This document shows, piece by piece, positions 35,865 to 44,004 of a stretch of DNA of 64,000 nt. A program made the translations under genes and the position numbers. The notes beneath the pieces are model-generated. The model did no database searches, was not told the DNA's origin, and saw only the letters and a program-made list of their open reading frames with translations. Source of the DNA: Methylophilus glucosoxydans (GTDB lineage: Bacteria > Pseudomonadota > Gammaproteobacteria > Burkholderiales > Methylophilaceae). The first letter of the stretch is position 1. Each line of letters opens with the position of its first letter. The stretch is from assembly GCF_042676145.1 (NCBI RefSeq), contig NZ_JBHTJW010000004.1, forward strand, positions 1 through 64,000. The letters run 5' to 3'.

Positions 35865-37766
35865 GTGATTCAGTTTAAGCAGCTGACTTTTTCGCGGGCA
35901 GGCAAGCCCTTGGTCGAAGGCGCCAGCTTTCAGTTGCATCCCAGCCATCGGGTTGGTTTAACCGGGGCGAACGGCGCAGGCAAATCCAGCCTGTTCGCCT
36001 TGTTGCGTGGCGAGCTGGTGGCCGAGGCAGGTGAATTACTGATTCCGCAGCAATGGGTGATTGCCCATGTGGCACAAGAAACCCCAGCGCTTGCACAGTC
36101 TGCACTCTCCTACACGCTCGAAGGCGATGAAGAGTTGCATGCCCTGCAAGTAAATCTGGCGCAGGCTGAGGCCAATGGCACACAGGATCCCATACAGGTG
36201 GCGGAGTGGCATCAACGATTGGCCGATATTGATGGTTACAGTGCCGAGGCCAGAGCCAGTGCCTTGCTGGCGGGGCTGGGCTTTACCCAGTCACAACTGA
36301 GTCAAGCTGTCAGTGATTTTTCGGGCGGCTGGCGGATGCGCCTGAATCTGGCACGTGCGCTAATGTGCCGTTCTGACCTGCTATTGCTGGATGAACCGAC
36401 CAACCACCTGGATATTGAAGCGGTGATTTGGTTGGAAGGCTGGCTGAGCGCTTATCGCGGCACCTTATTGTTGATCTCGCATGACCGCGAGTTTCTGGAT
36501 AACACCGTTAACCATATCCTGCATATTGAGCAGCGGCAACTGAGCCTGTACCGCGGCGGCTATAGCGATTTTGAACGCCAACGCGCTGAAAAACTGGTGT
36601 TGCAACAAGCCAGCTACCAAAAACAGCAGCAGCAAATCGCCCACTTGCAACAATATATTGACCGTTTTCGTGCCAAGGCCACCAAGGCGCGTCAGGCCCA
36701 AAGCCGTATCAAGGCGCTTGAGCGCATGGAGCGCATCAGTGCTGCACATGTGGATTCGCCCTTTAGTTTCGGTTTTCGTGATCTGGGCGCCGCGCCAGAT
36801 CCTTTGCTGGTGATTAATCAAGCGGCCTTGGGCTATGGTCAGCAAACACTGGTCAAGTTGGCGCATCTGGCGATTCGCCCTGGTGAGCGTATCGGATTGC
36901 TTGGTAAAAATGGCGCAGGTAAATCCACGCTGATCAAGGCGCTGGCGCAATCTGAAACCTTGTTGGCGGGCGAGCGGGTGGAGGGCAAAGACCTGCGCAT
37001 CGGCTATTTCGCGCAACACCAGCTGGAGCAACTGATCGCCGAGGATTCGCCACTCATGCATTTGCAACGCCTGGACCCTAAAGCCAGGGAGCAAGAGCTG
37101 CTGGACTTTTTGGGCGGCTTTGATTTTAGGGGCGAGATGGCAAAAAGTCCGTGTGGCCCGTTTTCCGGCGGCGAAAAATCACGGCTGGCGCTGGCGATGC
37201 TCATCTGGCAACGTCCCAACCTGATTTTGCTGGATGAACCCACCAACCATCTGGATATCGAAATGCGCCATGCCCTGTCTATGGCCTTGCAGGCCTATGA
37301 AGGGGGGATGGTCATGGTTTCGCACGACCGCACACTGCTGGCGACGTGCTGCGAAAAATTTGTACTGGTTGCTGAAGGCCAGGTCAGCGTGTTTGATGGT
37401 GACTTGGAAGACTACAAGCAGTCTTTGCTGCAATCTGCGCCGTCTGCCATGTCCGAGCCAACAAGCACGGCCACTAAACAGAATGCCTATCATCAGCAAA
37501 AAGCAGATCGGCAGGCGCGGTTGCAAGCGCGCAGACCGCTGCTCAAAAGTCTGGCAGCACTGGAGAAGCAGCTGGCCGAGCTGGAGCAAACCAAGCAATC
37601 ACTAGACAGCCAACTGGCTGAGAGCGGTATCTATGAAGCCTCGCAACGGGAGGCTTTGCAAGCACTGTTGATTGCACAGGCACAAAACCAGAAACAGCTG
37701 GATACGGTTGAGAGTGAATGGTTGTCGCTACAGGAAGCACTAGAGGCATTGCCGGAAGTAGATTAA
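35865..37766 (+). CDS. ABC-F family ATPase, YheS-like
   Basis: 633 residues, GTG start with AAAGG upstream. Two ABC domains are complete: Walker A GANGAGKSS and GKNGAGKST; signatures FSGGWRMRLNLARAL and FSGGEKSRLALAMLI; Walker B LLLLDEPTNHLD and LILLDEPTNHLD. No membrane segment is present. The linker between domains and the C-terminal coiled coil (about 545-630, KADRQARLQARRPLLKSL) are as in YheS. ABC-F proteins bind the ribosomal E site and act on stalled or sensitive translation complexes. Not an exporter. Confidence 0.93.
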   Translation: MIQFKQLTFSRAGKPLVEGASFQLHPSHRVGLTGANGAGKSSLFALLRGELVAEAGELLIPQQWVIAHVAQETPALAQSALSYTLEGDEELHALQVNLAQAEANGTQDPIQVAEWHQRLADIDGYSAEARASALLAGLGFTQSQLSQAVSDFSGGWRMRLNLARALMCRSDLLLLDEPTNHLDIEAVIWLEGWLSAYRGTLLLISHDREFLDNTVNHILHIEQRQLSLYRGGYSDFERQRAEKLVLQQASYQKQQQQIAHLQQYIDRFRAKATKARQAQSRIKALERMERISAAHVDSPFSFGFRDLGAAPDPLLVINQAALGYGQQTLVKLAHLAIRPGERIGLLGKNGAGKSTLIKALAQSETLLAGERVEGKDLRIGYFAQHQLEQLIAEDSPLMHLQRLDPKAREQELLDFLGGFDFRGEMAKSPCGPFSGGEKSRLALAMLIWQRPNLILLDEPTNHLDIEMRHALSMALQAYEGGMVMVSHDRTLLATCCEKFVLVAEGQVSVFDGDLEDYKQSLLQSAPSAMSEPTSTATKQNAYHQQKADRQARLQARRPLLKSLAALEKQLAELEQTKQSLDSQLAESGIYEASQREALQALLIAQAQNQKQLDTVESEWLSLQEALEALPEVD

Positions 37767-37813
37767 CTGTTGTAGCAAACATATATATAGGAATCATTGA
37801 TAAAGGAATAGTT

Positions 37814-38386
37814 ATGGAAATGACATATGAAGAGCGGCTGAAGTGGTTACATCAGCTCTGTCAGGCCCAAGCCAATGCAGTGCCGCTGTCTGCTGAAGCG
37901 GCCAAGTCTGCCTATGCGAATGCCGATGTGGAAGAGGCCGCGCATTACTTGGCAAGTTTTTTAACTTTTCAAGCCATACGTTCTGCAGAGCGCCATCCGG
38001 CCGATGAGTTGCAAAGCGACTTTGATATGCTGGGGGTGTATCAGTGTTTTGGCTTGATGTTGTACGCCTTTTTGCTCATGCCATTAACGCAGGATGGGCA
38101 CCAGCCAGATTATGCCCGGGCACAAGTGACGATAGGCAAAACCTTGTTTGCAGGGCTGGCGCCAGAAATGCTGGCAGAGATTATCGAGTCTGGGTTTCAT
38201 AAGTTTCAATTGATTGCAGAAACCGATTCCGAGCACTGGCTGACCTACCGCGAAAATCTGGATAAAGTGACCATCAGCTACCTGATTGCAAGCACAGACG
38301 ATGACAGTCCGCATGGCCCGGAGGATGTATTGCCCCTGTTTGGTCAGTTGCTCAGCCAGTTGTGTGAGGCTTTTACTGCGGATTAA
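37814..38386 (+). CDS. Conserved protein of unknown function
   Basis: 190 residues from the ATG at 37814, with AAAGGAA upstream; an in-frame GTG 96 bases earlier overlaps the ABC-F gene and is less likely. The protein is soluble, helical and acidic, begins MTYEERLKWLHQLC, and has no signal peptide, membrane helix or recognised motif. It follows the ABC-F gene by 47 bases and may be co-transcribed. I do not recognise the family. Confidence 0.7.
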   Translation: MEMTYEERLKWLHQLCQAQANAVPLSAEAAKSAYANADVEEAAHYLASFLTFQAIRSAERHPADELQSDFDMLGVYQCFGLMLYAFLLMPLTQDGHQPDYARAQVTIGKTLFAGLAPEMLAEIIESGFHKFQLIAETDSEHWLTYRENLDKVTISYLIASTDDDSPHGPEDVLPLFGQLLSQLCEAFTAD

Positions 38387-38388
38387 AT

Positions 38389-38416
38389 TTTGCATCGAAC
38401 ATATTTGCGGTATACT
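38389..38416 (+). promoter_or_regulatory. Candidate promoter of the two-component pair
   Basis: TTTGCA (38389-38394) and TATACT (38411-38416), 16 bases apart, about 140 bases before the response regulator. The long leader between is AT-rich and without a gene. Confidence 0.5.
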
Positions 38417-38557
38417 TTAAATTGATTTAACATTTTCGATTCAGTTTGAAAACTTGGGTAAAATGTCTCGCTTACGCTTGTTATTGAATTTGTTTGTTCG
38501 TTAAGATTCCGTGGCTAAAGTACATTGAGCCTAATGCAAATCTCAAAAAGGACATAA

Positions 38558-39238
38558 ATGAGCAAGCTGCTGTTGATTGACGATGATGTTGAACTAGCCA
38601 ACATGCTAAAGGAATTTCTGACGCAGGAAGGCTACACCGTGACAACTGCACATGATGGCCTGACGGGTGAGCAATATGTTCTGGCTGGCAAGTTTGATCT
38701 TGCCATTCTGGATGTGATGATGCCTGGCCAGGATGGATTGCAAACATTACGCAACATCCGTCAGCATTCCGATATTCCTGTGTTGATGTTGACCGCCAAG
38801 GACGACAACGAAGGCCGTATTGAAGGGCTGGAAGCTGGCGCGGATGACTATGTTCAAAAACCCTGTTTGCCACGCGAGTTGGTTGCCCGCGTGCGTGCGA
38901 TCTTGCGCCGCCATACCAGTGACAGTCCCAAGGGGAATGATATTGTGGTTGGTCAACTGGTGGTTTCCAGTGAACGCAGAAAAGTGTTCTGGGCGGATAA
39001 ACCTATTATTTTCACCAGTACCGAATTCAGTTTGATTGAAATTCTTGCCAAACATGCAGGCACCATCGTTAGCAAAGAGGATCTGTCAGTCAAGGCCTTA
39101 GGTCGTCCGCTGGTCAAGTATGATCGTAGCATTGATGTTCATTTAAGCAGTATCCGTCAAAAAATCTCTGAAGTTTCCGGCGGCGTCAATGTGATTCAAA
39201 CAATTTACCGCGTTGGCTATCAACTGGTAAGAGAGTAA
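38558..39238 (+). CDS. OmpR-family response regulator
   Basis: 226 residues. Receiver domain: acidic triad at Asp8-Asp9, phospho-acceptor Asp52 in LAILDVMMPG, Thr/Lys switch residues in LMLTAKDD and YVQKPC. C-terminal winged-helix DNA-binding domain with FTSTEFSLIEILAKHAGTIVSKEDL and YDRSIDVHLSSIRQKI. The overall pattern is CpxR/RstA-like. The kinase gene begins 18 bases downstream. The regulon is unknown; CpxR-type systems respond to envelope stress, which is a guess here. Confidence 0.92.
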   Translation: MSKLLLIDDDVELANMLKEFLTQEGYTVTTAHDGLTGEQYVLAGKFDLAILDVMMPGQDGLQTLRNIRQHSDIPVLMLTAKDDNEGRIEGLEAGADDYVQKPCLPRELVARVRAILRRHTSDSPKGNDIVVGQLVVSSERRKVFWADKPIIFTSTEFSLIEILAKHAGTIVSKEDLSVKALGRPLVKYDRSIDVHLSSIRQKISEVSGGVNVIQTIYRVGYQLVRE

Positions 39239-39256
39239 TTCGTTATTGCGAGGCCT

Positions 39257-40387
39257 ATGGGGCGCCTGTTCTGGAAGTTATTTGCAGCACTTTTTCTGGC
39301 GCTCATTTCAACCGATATTATTGTTGGAAACATTGCAGAGTGGGAGCTGAATCGCAAGCTGGTCGGCTACCATGAAGCGTTGCATGCCGCGAGTGACCAG
39401 GTTAAAGCACAAGCCCCGACGCAACCCTCTAATGAGCTGATCGCAAAAACACTGTCACATGAACACCTGCCTATGGTGTTTAACCTTCCGGTTTGGGTGT
39501 TTGTTTTCGGCATTCTCGCCAATCTCGTCTTTGCCAGTTTGCTTGCCTGGGCCATCGCGCATCCAATCAAGCTGTTACTGATTCATCTTAAAAGTGCAGC
39601 AGAGGGCGATCTGCTCGTGCGTGTCAGCCCCAAGATCAAGGCCTCTTATGATGAGTTTTCCGGCTTGGGGCAGGCCTTTGATCTGATGGCGCTGCGCTTG
39701 AATAATATGATCAAAAGCCAGTCAAACATGATGCATCATGTTTCCCACGAACTGCGTTCCCCATTGGCAAGAATACAGATGGCTGTTGGTCTGGCTATGC
39801 AAAATCCACAAAAAATTCAGAGCTCTTTGCAGCGCGTTGAGCTTGAAGCTGTGCGCATGGAACGCATGATTTCTGAATTACTCGAAATTTTTCGCTTTGA
39901 ATCGGATATACACAAGCTGCAAAAAGTAGAGGTGGATTTGCAAGCTCTGCTGACAGGCATTGTTGGGGATGTCCTGTTTGAAAAGCATGATGCCAAGCTC
40001 CGGTTGTTGATGCCTGATGAGCCCGTCATCCTGGATGGGCAACTGGAGTTGTTGCAACGTGCGATTGATAACGTGATCCGCAATGCGCTCAAATATGGTC
40101 CTGTGGATGGTGAGGTGACGATTGAGTTGCAACATAGTCAGCGTACTGGCGAAATTATTCTCGAAGTACAGGATCAGGGGCAGGGCGTAGAGCCACAAGA
40201 GCTTGAGCAGATATTCAAGCCTTTTGTGCGAGGTCGCCGCGCTTCGCAAGTCGAAGGGCATGGCATCGGCCTCGCCATGACCAAGCATATCGTTGAAGCC
40301 CATGGCGGCTTTGTCAACGCCACCAATCTAAGCCCGGACGGATTCATGATCCGTATTCATTTGCCCATCCAGCAAGAAACGACGTAG
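39257..40387 (+). CDS. Sensor histidine kinase (CpxA-like)
   Basis: 376 residues. Two membrane helices (about 6-24 and 75-95) flank a short periplasmic sensor of about 50 residues, followed by a HAMP domain, the H-box MMHHVSHELRSPLARIQ with phospho-acceptor His164, and the ATP-binding domain with N-box NVIRNALKYG and G-boxes VQDQGQGVEP and GHGIGLAMTKHIVEAHGG. It should phosphorylate the adjacent response regulator. The small sensor domain is like CpxA and suggests response to envelope protein state rather than a small ligand; inference only. Confidence 0.92.
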   Translation: MGRLFWKLFAALFLALISTDIIVGNIAEWELNRKLVGYHEALHAASDQVKAQAPTQPSNELIAKTLSHEHLPMVFNLPVWVFVFGILANLVFASLLAWAIAHPIKLLLIHLKSAAEGDLLVRVSPKIKASYDEFSGLGQAFDLMALRLNNMIKSQSNMMHHVSHELRSPLARIQMAVGLAMQNPQKIQSSLQRVELEAVRMERMISELLEIFRFESDIHKLQKVEVDLQALLTGIVGDVLFEKHDAKLRLLMPDEPVILDGQLELLQRAIDNVIRNALKYGPVDGEVTIELQHSQRTGEIILEVQDQGQGVEPQELEQIFKPFVRGRRASQVEGHGIGLAMTKHIVEAHGGFVNATNLSPDGFMIRIHLPIQQETT

Positions 40388-40463
40388 ACGATCCTCTAAA
40401 AATCAGCGCTAACAATGCTAAAATAGCGCGTTTAAGATTACGCAGGCGAATGCCGGATACAAT

Positions 40464-42002
40464 ATGACAGCACAACATTCCCACCCAGATAACGCAACTG
40501 AGAGCGTGGTTGATGAAAATCATGTGATTGCAGAACGTCGCGAGAAACTACGCTTGCTGCGTGAACAAGCGCAGGCCAGCGAGAAGGCCGTTTTTCCTAA
40601 CGATTTCAAGCCAGAGCATAAAGCCGTTGCGTTGCAGGCCGCATATGCCGAGACAGACAAGGAAACCCTGGACCCTCAAGAAATCCCTGTGGTAGTTGCC
40701 GGCCGCATGATGCTCAAACGCGTGATGGGTAAAGCCAGTTTTGCTACGATTCAGGATAGCTCAGCACGTATCCAACTTTACATTGCCAGGGATGAAATTG
40801 GTGAAGCCTTGTATGACCAGTTCAAGCACTGGGACATGGGCGATATCCTTGGCGCGAAAGGCCGGTTGTTTAAAACCCGTACCGGCGAGTTGTCTGTGCA
40901 TGTCACTGAATTGCGTTTGCTGACTAAGTCCCTGCGCCCGTTACCAGAAAAATTTCATGGTTTGCAAGACCAGGAAATCAAATATCGCCAGCGCTATGTC
41001 GATTTGATCACCTCGGAAGAAACCCGTGAAACATTCAAGGCCCGTTCCAAAGTGGTGGCAGCGATTCGCCAGTTCATGAATGAAAATGAGTTTCTGGAAG
41101 TGGAAACCCCGATGTTGCATCCTATTCCAGGGGGCGCCTCAGCCAAACCATTTATTACGCATCACAACGCACTTGATATGCAGATGTTTATGCGGATTGC
41201 ACCTGAGTTGTATTTGAAGCGTCTGATTGTCGGCGGCTTTGAGCGTGTGTTTGAAATCAACCGTAACTTCCGCAATGAGGGCTTAAGCGTACGTCACAAT
41301 CCTGAATTCACCATGATGGAATTCTACGCCGCCTACACCGACTACCAGTGGCTGATGGATTTTACCGAACAATGTATACGCGCAGCTGCCATTGCTGCAC
41401 GTGGCACGGCAGTATTGAGTTATGCGGGTAAAGAGGTCGATTTAAGCAAACCGTTTGAGCGCTTAACCATTTTGGGCGCCATTCAGAAATATGCGCCGCA
41501 CTACACCGCCGAGCAATTGAATGACGCCGAGTTCTTGCGCAAAGAATTACTCAAGTTTGGCGTCAAGGCGTTTGACCATGCAGGACTGGGCGCATTGCAG
41601 CTATCATTGTTTGAAGAGACCGCAGAAAGCCAATTGTGGCAACCTACTTATATTATTGATTACCCGGTTGAGGTGTCACCACTGGCGCGTGCCTCCGACA
41701 AACATCCTGAAATTACCGAACGTTTTGAACTCTTTATTACCGGGCGTGAAATGGCCAATGGCTTCAGCGAATTAAACGACGCTGAAGATCAGGCCGCGCG
41801 CTTCCAGGCCCAGGTAAAAGCCAAAGAAGCTGGTGATCAGGAAGCCATGTATTACGACGCTGACTTTATTCGTGCACTGGAATACGGCATGCCGCCGACA
41901 GGTGGATGCGGAATTGGCATAGACCGTTTGGTCATGCTGATGACTGATAGCCCCAGCATTCGTGATGTGATTCTCTTCCCACACATGCGTGCTGAGACTT
42001 AA
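40464..42002 (+). CDS. lysS: Lysyl-tRNA synthetase, class II
   Basis: 512 residues. An N-terminal OB-fold anticodon-binding domain (about 65-170) is followed by the class II catalytic core: motif 1 around EVETPMLHPIPGGA, motif 2 FRNEGLSVRHNPEFTMMEFY, and motif 3 GCGIGIDRLVMLM. It charges tRNA-Lys with lysine. A TAAAAT-type -10 lies in the gap after the kinase gene, so it probably has its own promoter. A strong terminator follows. Confidence 0.98.
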   Translation: MTAQHSHPDNATESVVDENHVIAERREKLRLLREQAQASEKAVFPNDFKPEHKAVALQAAYAETDKETLDPQEIPVVVAGRMMLKRVMGKASFATIQDSSARIQLYIARDEIGEALYDQFKHWDMGDILGAKGRLFKTRTGELSVHVTELRLLTKSLRPLPEKFHGLQDQEIKYRQRYVDLITSEETRETFKARSKVVAAIRQFMNENEFLEVETPMLHPIPGGASAKPFITHHNALDMQMFMRIAPELYLKRLIVGGFERVFEINRNFRNEGLSVRHNPEFTMMEFYAAYTDYQWLMDFTEQCIRAAAIAARGTAVLSYAGKEVDLSKPFERLTILGAIQKYAPHYTAEQLNDAEFLRKELLKFGVKAFDHAGLGALQLSLFEETAESQLWQPTYIIDYPVEVSPLARASDKHPEITERFELFITGREMANGFSELNDAEDQAARFQAQVKAKEAGDQEAMYYDADFIRALEYGMPPTGGCGIGIDRLVMLMTDSPSIRDVILFPHMRAET

Positions 42003-42017
42003 CTCAGCGATGATGTG

Positions 42018-42047
42018 AAAAAGCCACCTTTAAAGGTGGCTTTTTTT
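42018..42047 (+). terminator. Rho-independent terminator of lysS
   Basis: Thirteen-base arms AAAAAGCCACCTT and AAGGTGGCTTTTT with a minimal loop, followed by T. Confidence 0.95.
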
Positions 42048-42059
42048 ATACTAGTCCGC

Positions 42060-42112
42060 TGTAAGAAATATGTAAGGTTTGTCATTAAAGTGTCATATTT
42101 GTTCTTCAAAAT
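42060..42112 (+). promoter_or_regulatory. Pho box and promoter of the phosphate-type porin
   Basis: TGTCAT at 42080 and again at 42091 are spaced by exactly 11 bases, the PhoB half-site spacing. CAAAAT, a possible -10, begins 10 bases after the second half-site, as in PhoB-activated promoters that lack a -35. A weaker pair TGTAAG/TGTAAG, also 11 bases apart (42060, 42071), lies directly upstream and could be a second box. Confidence 0.75.
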
Positions 42113-42153
42113 ACGCCCCGTTGTTTATAGAAATATTCAATCAGGGAAAATTT

Positions 42154-43593
42154 ATGAATTCAAAATTACACCGCATTTTATCTGCGGCGTTGGCTGGTGG
42201 CTTGCTTGCAAGTTTATCACTGACCGCGATGGCAGACTCTACCGTTGATCTGGTGCAAGCACTCGTGTCAAAAGGCGTATTGACTGAAGAAGAAGGCGCC
42301 TTGCTCATGAAAGGCCGTGACAACGAAGTTGAGGTCCAGAAGAAAAAAGAAAAGAAAAACTGGACTAGTCGCGTGAACATCCGTGGTTACGTGCAAACAC
42401 GAAACACGACCATGTTAGGTGGTGACGAAGGAGTTAACTTGTGGTCTGACCGTTCAGTCGGCGATGATAAGTCTCTGGGGGATGCTGACAAGAATTTCTT
42501 AATTCGTCGTGCTCGTGTGATCATTTTTGGCGATTATGGCGATCACTTAAGCTATTATATTCAGCCAGACTTTGCTTCATCAGCCAGTGGTACTAATAAT
42601 ATCGCACAATTGCGTGATGCTTACGGTGATGTCAATTTTGATAAAACTAAAGTACATCGTATACGCGTTGGTCAATCCAAAGTCCCATATGGTTTCGAAA
42701 ACCTGCAATCCTCTTCAAACCGCCTGGCGTTGGATCGTAACGATGCATTGAATAGTGCTGTTAGAGATGAACGTGATTTGGGTGCTTTCTACTACTACAC
42801 GCCTACAGATGTTCAGGCATTGTTTGAGGAAATCAACAAACAGGGCCTGAAACACTCTGGGAACTACGGTATGTTTGCACTTGGTTTGTACAATGGTCAG
42901 GGCGCCAACCGCGCTGAGCAGAATGACAATTATCATGTTGTATCACGCCTGACTTACCCTTGGAAAACACAAAGTGGTCAGATTTATGAAGCAGGTATCC
43001 AAGCTTATAAAGGTGAATATGTTTCAACAACAGGCGCTTATAGCCGCCGCAATCCTGCGACAGGCGCTTTAGCTTCTGCAACCCCCACGTTAGGTACAGG
43101 TACTCCTCTTTCAGGCAGAAACGGTATTGATGATGAGCGCGTAGGTATTAGCTTTATCATGTATCCACAACCGTTTGGTATTCAAGCGGAATGGAACTGG
43201 GGTAATACACCAGGTCTTGATATCACCAAGAACGTGATTGAGAAGAAAAGCCTGAACGGTGGTTATGTACAAGCGATGTATAAAATCGACAACTTCCAGT
43301 TCCTGAGCACGAATGGTACATTGATTCCATTTATCAAATGGCAATACTTTGATGGCTACAATAAAGCCGAAACAAACTCACCTGAAAACCATGTGAACGA
43401 TTGGGAGTTGGGTCTTGAGTGGCAATTGGCCCCCGAATTGGAGTTAACCGCTGTGTATCATCGCATGAACCGCACTAACTTGGTAACAGGTAACCGTTCC
43501 AGTGCGAGTGCAGCGAATAACTTGCCAGCCAGAGTTGATTACGAAAATTTCAAAGCAGAGGCTTTACGCGTTCAACTGCAGTACAACTTCTAA
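42154..43593 (+). CDS. Phosphate-selective porin family protein (OprO/OprP type)
   Basis: 479 residues from the ATG at 42154, where a clean signal peptide begins (cleavage SLTAMA|DST). A short helical segment with VSKGVLTEEEGALLMKG and a Lys/Glu run follows, the usual N-terminal trimerisation region of this family. The barrel shows IRGYVQTRNTTMLGG and NFLIRRARVIIFGDYGDHLSYYIQPDFA, typical of OprO/OprP, and ends in phenylalanine (QLQYNF). It forms an anion channel in the outer membrane. The Pho box upstream fits induction by phosphate starvation. Followed by its own terminator, so a single-gene transcript. Confidence 0.9.
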   Translation: MNSKLHRILSAALAGGLLASLSLTAMADSTVDLVQALVSKGVLTEEEGALLMKGRDNEVEVQKKKEKKNWTSRVNIRGYVQTRNTTMLGGDEGVNLWSDRSVGDDKSLGDADKNFLIRRARVIIFGDYGDHLSYYIQPDFASSASGTNNIAQLRDAYGDVNFDKTKVHRIRVGQSKVPYGFENLQSSSNRLALDRNDALNSAVRDERDLGAFYYYTPTDVQALFEEINKQGLKHSGNYGMFALGLYNGQGANRAEQNDNYHVVSRLTYPWKTQSGQIYEAGIQAYKGEYVSTTGAYSRRNPATGALASATPTLGTGTPLSGRNGIDDERVGISFIMYPQPFGIQAEWNWGNTPGLDITKNVIEKKSLNGGYVQAMYKIDNFQFLSTNGTLIPFIKWQYFDGYNKAETNSPENHVNDWELGLEWQLAPELELTAVYHRMNRTNLVTGNRSSASAANNLPARVDYENFKAEALRVQLQYNF

Positions 43594-43618
43594 CTTTTTC
43601 CGTACGAATCTCAAACTC

Positions 43619-43647
43619 AAATCCCGCAGTGATGCGGGATTTTTTTA
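43619..43647 (+). terminator. Rho-independent terminator of the porin gene
   Basis: Ten-base arms AAATCCCGCA/TGCGGGATTT with a GTGA loop and T-run. Confidence 0.93.
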
Positions 43648-43687
43648 CTCTTTATATAGTTAAATGTAATATAAAAATAACGAATAA

Positions 43688-43720
43688 TTATTTTTTAAAA
43701 TATAAATAGTCTGAAATAAT
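43688..43720 (+). promoter_or_regulatory. Candidate sulfur-regulated promoter of oscA
   Basis: AT-rich element TTATTTTTTAAAATATAAAT at 43688-43707 in place of a -35 box, then TG-A-AATAAT with the -10 at 43715-43720. The gap from -10 to the start codon is 29 bases, the same as at 57516 and 59522. A CysB-type activator site is inferred. Confidence 0.55.
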
Positions 43721-43749
43721 GCCGTTCATTCAATGTGGTGAGAGGCAGC

Positions 43750-43944
43750 ATGTCTACAGAACAACACAAAACTGATAGCGCAGCAGATTCCGCAGTGTTG
43801 GCGGTGGTTGCTTCCGCGATCACTGCGGTACAGCAGGATACTGGCTATGGTTCCATCGAAATCACGATACACGATGGCCGGGTGACGCAAATCGAGCGAC
43901 GCGAAAAAGTCCGCTTTGATCATCAAACCAAATCCAAAAAGTAA
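43750..43944 (+). CDS. oscA: OscA-like sulfur-starvation protein (DUF2292/YezD family)
   Basis: 64 residues from the ATG at 43750, with GAGAGG upstream. The core AITAVQQDTGYGSIEITIHDGRVTQIERREKVRF is the whole DUF2292 domain; OscA of Pseudomonas and YezD of Bacillus share the GSIEITxHxxxVxQIERxEK pattern. OscA is needed for growth on organic sulfur and under chromate-caused sulfur stress, and is regularly found just before a sulfate-binding protein gene, as here. The molecular activity is unknown. It opens a cluster with a porin and sbp. Confidence 0.85.
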   Translation: MSTEQHKTDSAADSAVLAVVASAITAVQQDTGYGSIEITIHDGRVTQIERREKVRFDHQTKSKK

Positions 43945-44004
43945 TTAATAGTTTAGTAAACACTGACCAGGCCGCTGGAAGTCATTCAATTTCGGGAGAA
44001 TTAC

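Noticed and set aside
43619..43749. Small RNA gene in the AT-rich gap before oscA
   Set aside because: The hairpin is an ordinary terminator of the porin gene, and the rest is explained by a promoter; no separate structured RNA was seen.
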